8,933 bases of DNA from an uncultured Bacillota bacterium. Lineage in GTDB: Bacteria > Bacillota > Clostridia > Tissierellales > Tissierellaceae. Under the pieces are notes generated by a model, which was given only the letters and a program-made list of their open reading frames with translations, ran no database searches and had not been told where the DNA came from. Each line of letters begins with the position of its first letter. The stretch's first letter is position 1. The stretch covers positions 1 through 8,933 of the forward strand of contig CALGAG010000266.1 of assembly GCA_937951995.1 (NCBI GenBank). The letters are read 5' to 3'. A program made the position numbers and the translations under genes. Of this stretch, positions 6,989 through 8,933 are shown piece after piece.

Positions 6989-7653
6989 CTCCATCCCCCT
7001 TCCCTTCTGTTGCCAATTATAATCGACATGTATTCATCCTCACCCAGCATCTCTTCCCTGTCCCAGGTTATGAACTCATCTTCAAGGGTTGCCTTTCTGG
7101 CATATGTAGCCTGAAACCTCTCCCTCTTTAAAAAACCAAGGACTTCCTCCTTGTTGCCACTGGTCTTAAGTATGGCCACGGTGTCAGCCTTCTCAATGGC
7201 AGACTCCCTGAACTCATCGCAGATGCAGATCACTTCGCCCTTTGTTGCAAGAGGCACAAGAGCCCTGCCGGCTGCAGCCACAAAGGAAGGAATTCCGGGA
7301 ACAACCTCCATCTGGATATCCATCTCCTTAAGTCTCTCCATAATATAGATCGCCGTGCTGTATATCATGGGGTCCCCTATTGTCACAAACACACCGCTGC
7401 CTCCTTCCGGAATATCTTCAAGAATAACCTGGGCGGCTTTTTTGTAGTCCTCATTGGTTACACTGCCCATTGGAAATTCCAGCCTTACCGTCCTCTTTCC
7501 TTCAAGGAATTCTTCGATTGTATCCATGGCCATGTTCTTCCCCTTGTTTCCGGGTACAAACAGGACATCCGCTTCCTTTATTACCCTGACTGCTTTTCTG
7601 GTCAATAGCTCCGGGTCTCCGGGGCCTGTTCCTGTAAAATAAATTTTCCTCAT
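6985..7653 (-). CDS. cbiL: Cobalt-precorrin-2 C20-methyltransferase CbiL
   Basis: CbiL transfers a methyl group from S-adenosylmethionine to C20 of cobalt-factor II/cobalt-precorrin-2, in the cytoplasm. The 222 residues fit the tetrapyrrole methylase family: IYFTGTGPGDPELLT at 4-18 (the Gly-rich loop), GDPMIYST at 93-100, and VVPGIPSF at 117-124. The GDPxxYST form and the FPM block at 60-62 point to CbiL/CobI over CbiF, CbiH or CobA, which are relatives. ATG 7653 is chosen because GGAGG at 7665-7661 lies 7 bases upstream. A GTG directly before it (7656) would leave only 4. It is the first full gene after the cobalamin riboswitch and the head of the tightly packed run down to cbiK. Confidence 0.9.
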   Translation of the reverse strand: MRKIYFTGTGPGDPELLTRKAVRVIKEADVLFVPGNKGKNMAMDTIEEFLEGKRTVRLEFPMGSVTNEDYKKAAQVILEDIPEGGSGVFVTIGDPMIYSTAIYIMERLKEMDIQMEVVPGIPSFVAAAGRALVPLATKGEVICICDEFRESAIEKADTVAILKTSGNKEEVLGFLKRERFQATYARKATLEDEFITWDREEMLGEDEYMSIIIGNRREGGWR

Positions 7654-7678
7654 CACTCAACCTCCAAAAACTAAAATA

Positions 7679-7710
7679 GCTTCCCATAACAAATCATTGT
7701 CAAGGGAAGC
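7679..7710 (-). terminator. Long hairpin just upstream of cbiL, possible second terminator or translation gate
   Basis: GCTTCCC (7710-7704) pairs with GGGAAGC (7685-7679). Inside, after one T-T mismatch, TGACAA pairs with TTGTTA (one G-T wobble) around a TGAT loop. This gives a 13-pair stem with a single mismatch. The following bases are T-rich but interrupted (TATTTTAGTTTTT), then comes the cbiL ribosome site GGAGG. It may act as a weak terminator, an RNA stabiliser, or a spacer that keeps the ribosome site open. Confidence 0.5.
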
Positions 7711-7736
7711 CTTATGTTAAAATTATCCATAAATCA

Positions 7737-7802
7737 CTATCCAGGTCCGGGCAACAAAAAATCCCAAGTCCAAAGACAGGGATAAACTATAGGAAACAGC
7801 AT
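7737..7802 (-). CDS. Possible 21-residue leader peptide between riboswitch and cbiL
   Basis: ATG 7802 is preceded at 7 bases by a full GGAGG (7814-7810). It opens a frame of 21 codons, beginning MLFPIVYPCLWTWDF, to TAG at 7739-7737. The peptide is hydrophobic and has two tryptophans. The whole intrinsic terminator (7783-7756) falls inside the frame, so a translating ribosome would disturb that hairpin. I recognise no family. Such a short frame may be chance. The strong, correctly spaced ribosome site is the main support. Confidence 0.3.
   Translation of the reverse strand: MLFPIVYPCLWTWDFLLPGPG
7756..7783 (-). terminator. Intrinsic terminator of the cobalamin riboswitch
   Basis: ATCCC (7783-7779) pairs with GGGAT (7765-7761). 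Above a small bulge, GTC pairs with GAC around a TTTG loop. Six T residues begin at the stem base (7761-7756). It lies about 45 bases downstream of the aptamer, the usual place for the off-switch in Firmicutes. The stem is modest in length, so it may depend on aptamer folding. Confidence 0.6.
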
Positions 7803-7809
7803 ATCCTTC

Positions 7810-7814
7810 CCTCC
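7810..7814 (-). promoter_or_regulatory. Ribosome site of the leader ORF, in a hairpin loop
   Basis: GGAGG forms the 5-base loop of a perfect 5-pair hairpin: CCTTC (7819-7815) with GAAGG (7809-7805). It is spaced 7 bases from ATG 7802. Confidence 0.4.
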
Positions 7815-7828
7815 GAAGGTTACTTCAA

Positions 7829-7983
7829 GTATCACAGGCAGGTCTCCTGGCTTATGACTCATCCTACTCTCAGCGCCTTCCCAGAAAACCCAGTGGCATT
7901 AGCTGATTTCATCGTCATTTACAGTAGCGGGGGCTGCATGGGATTCTAACCCATTTCCCTTTTAATCATATAAACCTGAATAC
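7829..7983 (-). ncRNA. Cobalamin (AdoCbl) riboswitch aptamer
   Basis: This element senses cobalamin in the leader of the cbiL-to-cbiK transcript. Read on the minus strand, the class consensus appears in order: AGGGAA; a small hairpin ATGGG/CCCAT; the core GCCCCCGCTACTGTAA; GCCACTGG; GGGAAGGCG; and the B12 box AAGCCAGGAGACCTGCCTG (7853-7835). The closing helix P1 is visible: GTATTCAGG (7983-7975) pairs with CCTGTGATAC (7838-7829) apart from a small internal loop. The terminator at 7783-7756 suggests control by transcription termination. With the terminator and hairpin downstream, this accounts for most of the gene-free stretch 7654-8016. The subclass is most like the adenosylcobalamin type because of the full GGGAAGG and long arm, but that is judged by eye. 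Confidence 0.95.
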
Positions 7984-8004
7984 AAATATTCTGTTGTCAC
8001 CTAA

Positions 8005-8033
8005 ATGCTACCACAGCTAAAACAAATTTACAA
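8005..8033 (-). promoter_or_regulatory. Candidate sigma-A-type promoter for the riboswitch transcript
   Basis: TTGTAA (8033-8028) and TAGCAT (8010-8005) each match the -35 and -10 consensus at 4 of 6 bases and are spaced by exactly 17. Transcription would begin near 7998, a little before helix P1 at 7983. The -35 overlaps the last codons of cbiB. The match is weak, and read-through from cbiB is an alternative. Confidence 0.3.
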
Positions 8034-8933
8034 CTAAAAAAATCAGAACAAGCAAAAACTCTGCTCCAAACATCAATCTAATTGAATCTTCTATGTGCCC
8101 TTGGCGGAGGACTTCATCCGGATCCCCTAACTTAGGCTTATGGACCACCTTCCCATTGTAGCTGTTGCTGCCTCCAAGCTGGACTGAAAGCAATCCTGCA
8201 GCAGCACTTTCGGGATAACCGCTATTGGGACTCCTATGGTTTCTCCCATCCCTTCGCACTATTTGGAAGGCTTTTCTTCTGTCTGAACCAAAGGGAGCGG
8301 AAATTATCATCAGTAGAGCCGTCAGCCTTGATGGGACTAGATTAAGCAAATCATCTGTCTTTGCTGGAAAATAGCCTAGTTCACCATACTTTTCATCCTT
8401 GTATCCTACCATGGAATCCATGGTATTGACAAACTTATAGACCATGCCTCCAGGGATGCCAAAAATCATTATATACAGGAGAGGCGCTATCACTCCATCA
8501 GAGGTGTTTTCAGAGACAGTTTCCACTGTAGCTCTTACAACCTCCTCCTGTGAAAGGTTCCTTGTATCCCTACCCACAATGTAGGATAGTCTTTTCCTTC
8601 CATCTTCCAGACTCCTGTCCAGTTCACTTGATACCTTCAATGCCTCATCTCTTAGATTCCTGGCTGCAATGCAGGTATAGACCAGATATATCCCAGCAAT
8701 CCTCTGTACTATGGGAAGGCCATCAAGCGCCTTAAGCAAGATGATTGGTACAGCTGCAGCAATCAGGATGTTAAGGATAACCATAAGAAGTCCTGCAGTC
8801 TTAAGTCCTGTCGGGGAGCCCGTGATTTTTCTTGAAACCCTTTCCTCCCAGGCTATTATTCTGCCCATAAGCCTTACCGGATGTGGCATCCAATTTGGGT
8901 CTCCAATAAGAAGATCCAAAATTACAGCGACAA
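8017..8933 (-). CDS. cbiB: Adenosylcobinamide-phosphate synthase CbiB, 5' end beyond window
   Basis: CbiB is the membrane enzyme that joins adenosylcobyric acid to the aminopropanol phosphate made by CobD (or to aminopropanol), giving adenosylcobinamide (phosphate). The frame is open to the window edge and reads VAVILDLLIGDPNWMPHPVRL. The family normally has about ten residues before LDLLIGDP, so the true start lies outside, and the TTG at 8919 is an internal Leu codon. Strong family blocks: ARNLRDEALKV, VGRDTRNLSQEEVVRATVET, SENTSDGVIAPLLY, NTMDSMVGYKDEKYGELGYF, AKTDDLLNLVPSRLTALLM, DGRNHRSPNSGYPESAAAG, LLSVQLGGSNSYNGK. Several hydrophobic segments fit an inner-membrane protein. The stop TAG is 33 bases before the riboswitch aptamer, with no terminator between, so its transcript may run into the leader. 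Confidence 0.95.
   Translation of the reverse strand, partial: VAVILDLLIGDPNWMPHPVRLMGRIIAWEERVSRKITGSPTGLKTAGLLMVILNILIAAAVPIILLKALDGLPIVQRIAGIYLVYTCIAARNLRDEALKVSSELDRSLEDGRKRLSYIVGRDTRNLSQEEVVRATVETVSENTSDGVIAPLLYIMIFGIPGGMVYKFVNTMDSMVGYKDEKYGELGYFPAKTDDLLNLVPSRLTALLMIISAPFGSDRRKAFQIVRRDGRNHRSPNSGYPESAAAGLLSVQLGGSNSYNGKVVHKPKLGDPDEVLRQGHIEDSIRLMFGAEFLLVLIFLVVNLF

Noticed and set aside
8017..8919. TTG at 8919 as the true start of cbiB
   Set aside because: The frame continues upstream to the window edge (VAVI before LDLLIGDP), and family members have further hydrophobic residues there, so the gene is cut by the edge.
1..8933. CRISPR arrays, tRNA or rRNA genes, insertion sequences, phage or toxin genes
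   Set aside because: No spaced direct repeats, no tRNA-like cloverleaf, no transposase or integrase frames. All coding space is taken by cobalamin and transport genes.

Overview
The window is a stretch of an anaerobic (oxygen-independent) cobalamin biosynthesis and cobalt/corrinoid uptake locus. Every gene lies on the minus strand, so the order of transcription runs from the high coordinates to the low ones. Gene content (cobalt-early CbiL and CbiK, a CbiMNQO cobalt transporter), frequent AGG/AGA and ATA codons, strong GGAGG-type ribosome sites, a TTG start and tight 4-base start/stop overlaps suggest an anaerobic Firmicute of the Clostridia/Tissierellia kind. The genus cannot be told from the sequence alone.

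Layout in transcription order: (1) cbiB (8933-8017), with its first codons beyond the window edge. (2) A 360-base non-coding leader (8016-7654) holding a candidate promoter, a clear cobalamin riboswitch aptamer (7983-7829), a possible 21-residue leader ORF, an intrinsic terminator lying inside that ORF, and a second long hairpin just before the next ribosome site. (3) cbiL, cobalt-precorrin-2 C20-methyltransferase. (4) A three-gene FecBCD/BtuFCD-type ABC importer: lipoprotein, permease, ATPase. (5) cobD, L-threonine-phosphate decarboxylase. (6) cbiM-cbiN-cbiQ-cbiO, the ECF-type cobalt importer. (7) cbiK, sirohydrochlorin cobaltochelatase, cut by the left edge of the window.

How the genes work together: CbiMNQO brings in Co2+. 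CbiK inserts it into sirohydrochlorin, giving cobalt-factor II/cobalt-precorrin-2, which CbiL methylates at C20. CobD makes (R)-1-aminopropan-2-ol O-phosphate, which CbiB couples to the corrin ring. The FecBCD-type importer probably salvages external corrinoids or another chelate. The riboswitch would shut off everything from cbiL to cbiK when cobalamin is plentiful. The remaining ring-building genes (cbiC, D, E/T, F, G, H, J, A, P and so on) are not in this window.

The genes are a familiar set. The part most worth a second look is the leader between the aptamer and cbiL. There, a well-placed ribosome site and a short ORF run straight through the terminator hairpin, and a second strong hairpin follows. 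No wholly new protein system is visible. Several starts were moved from the longest possible ORF to internal codons on the basis of ribosome-site spacing and family alignment recalled from knowledge.
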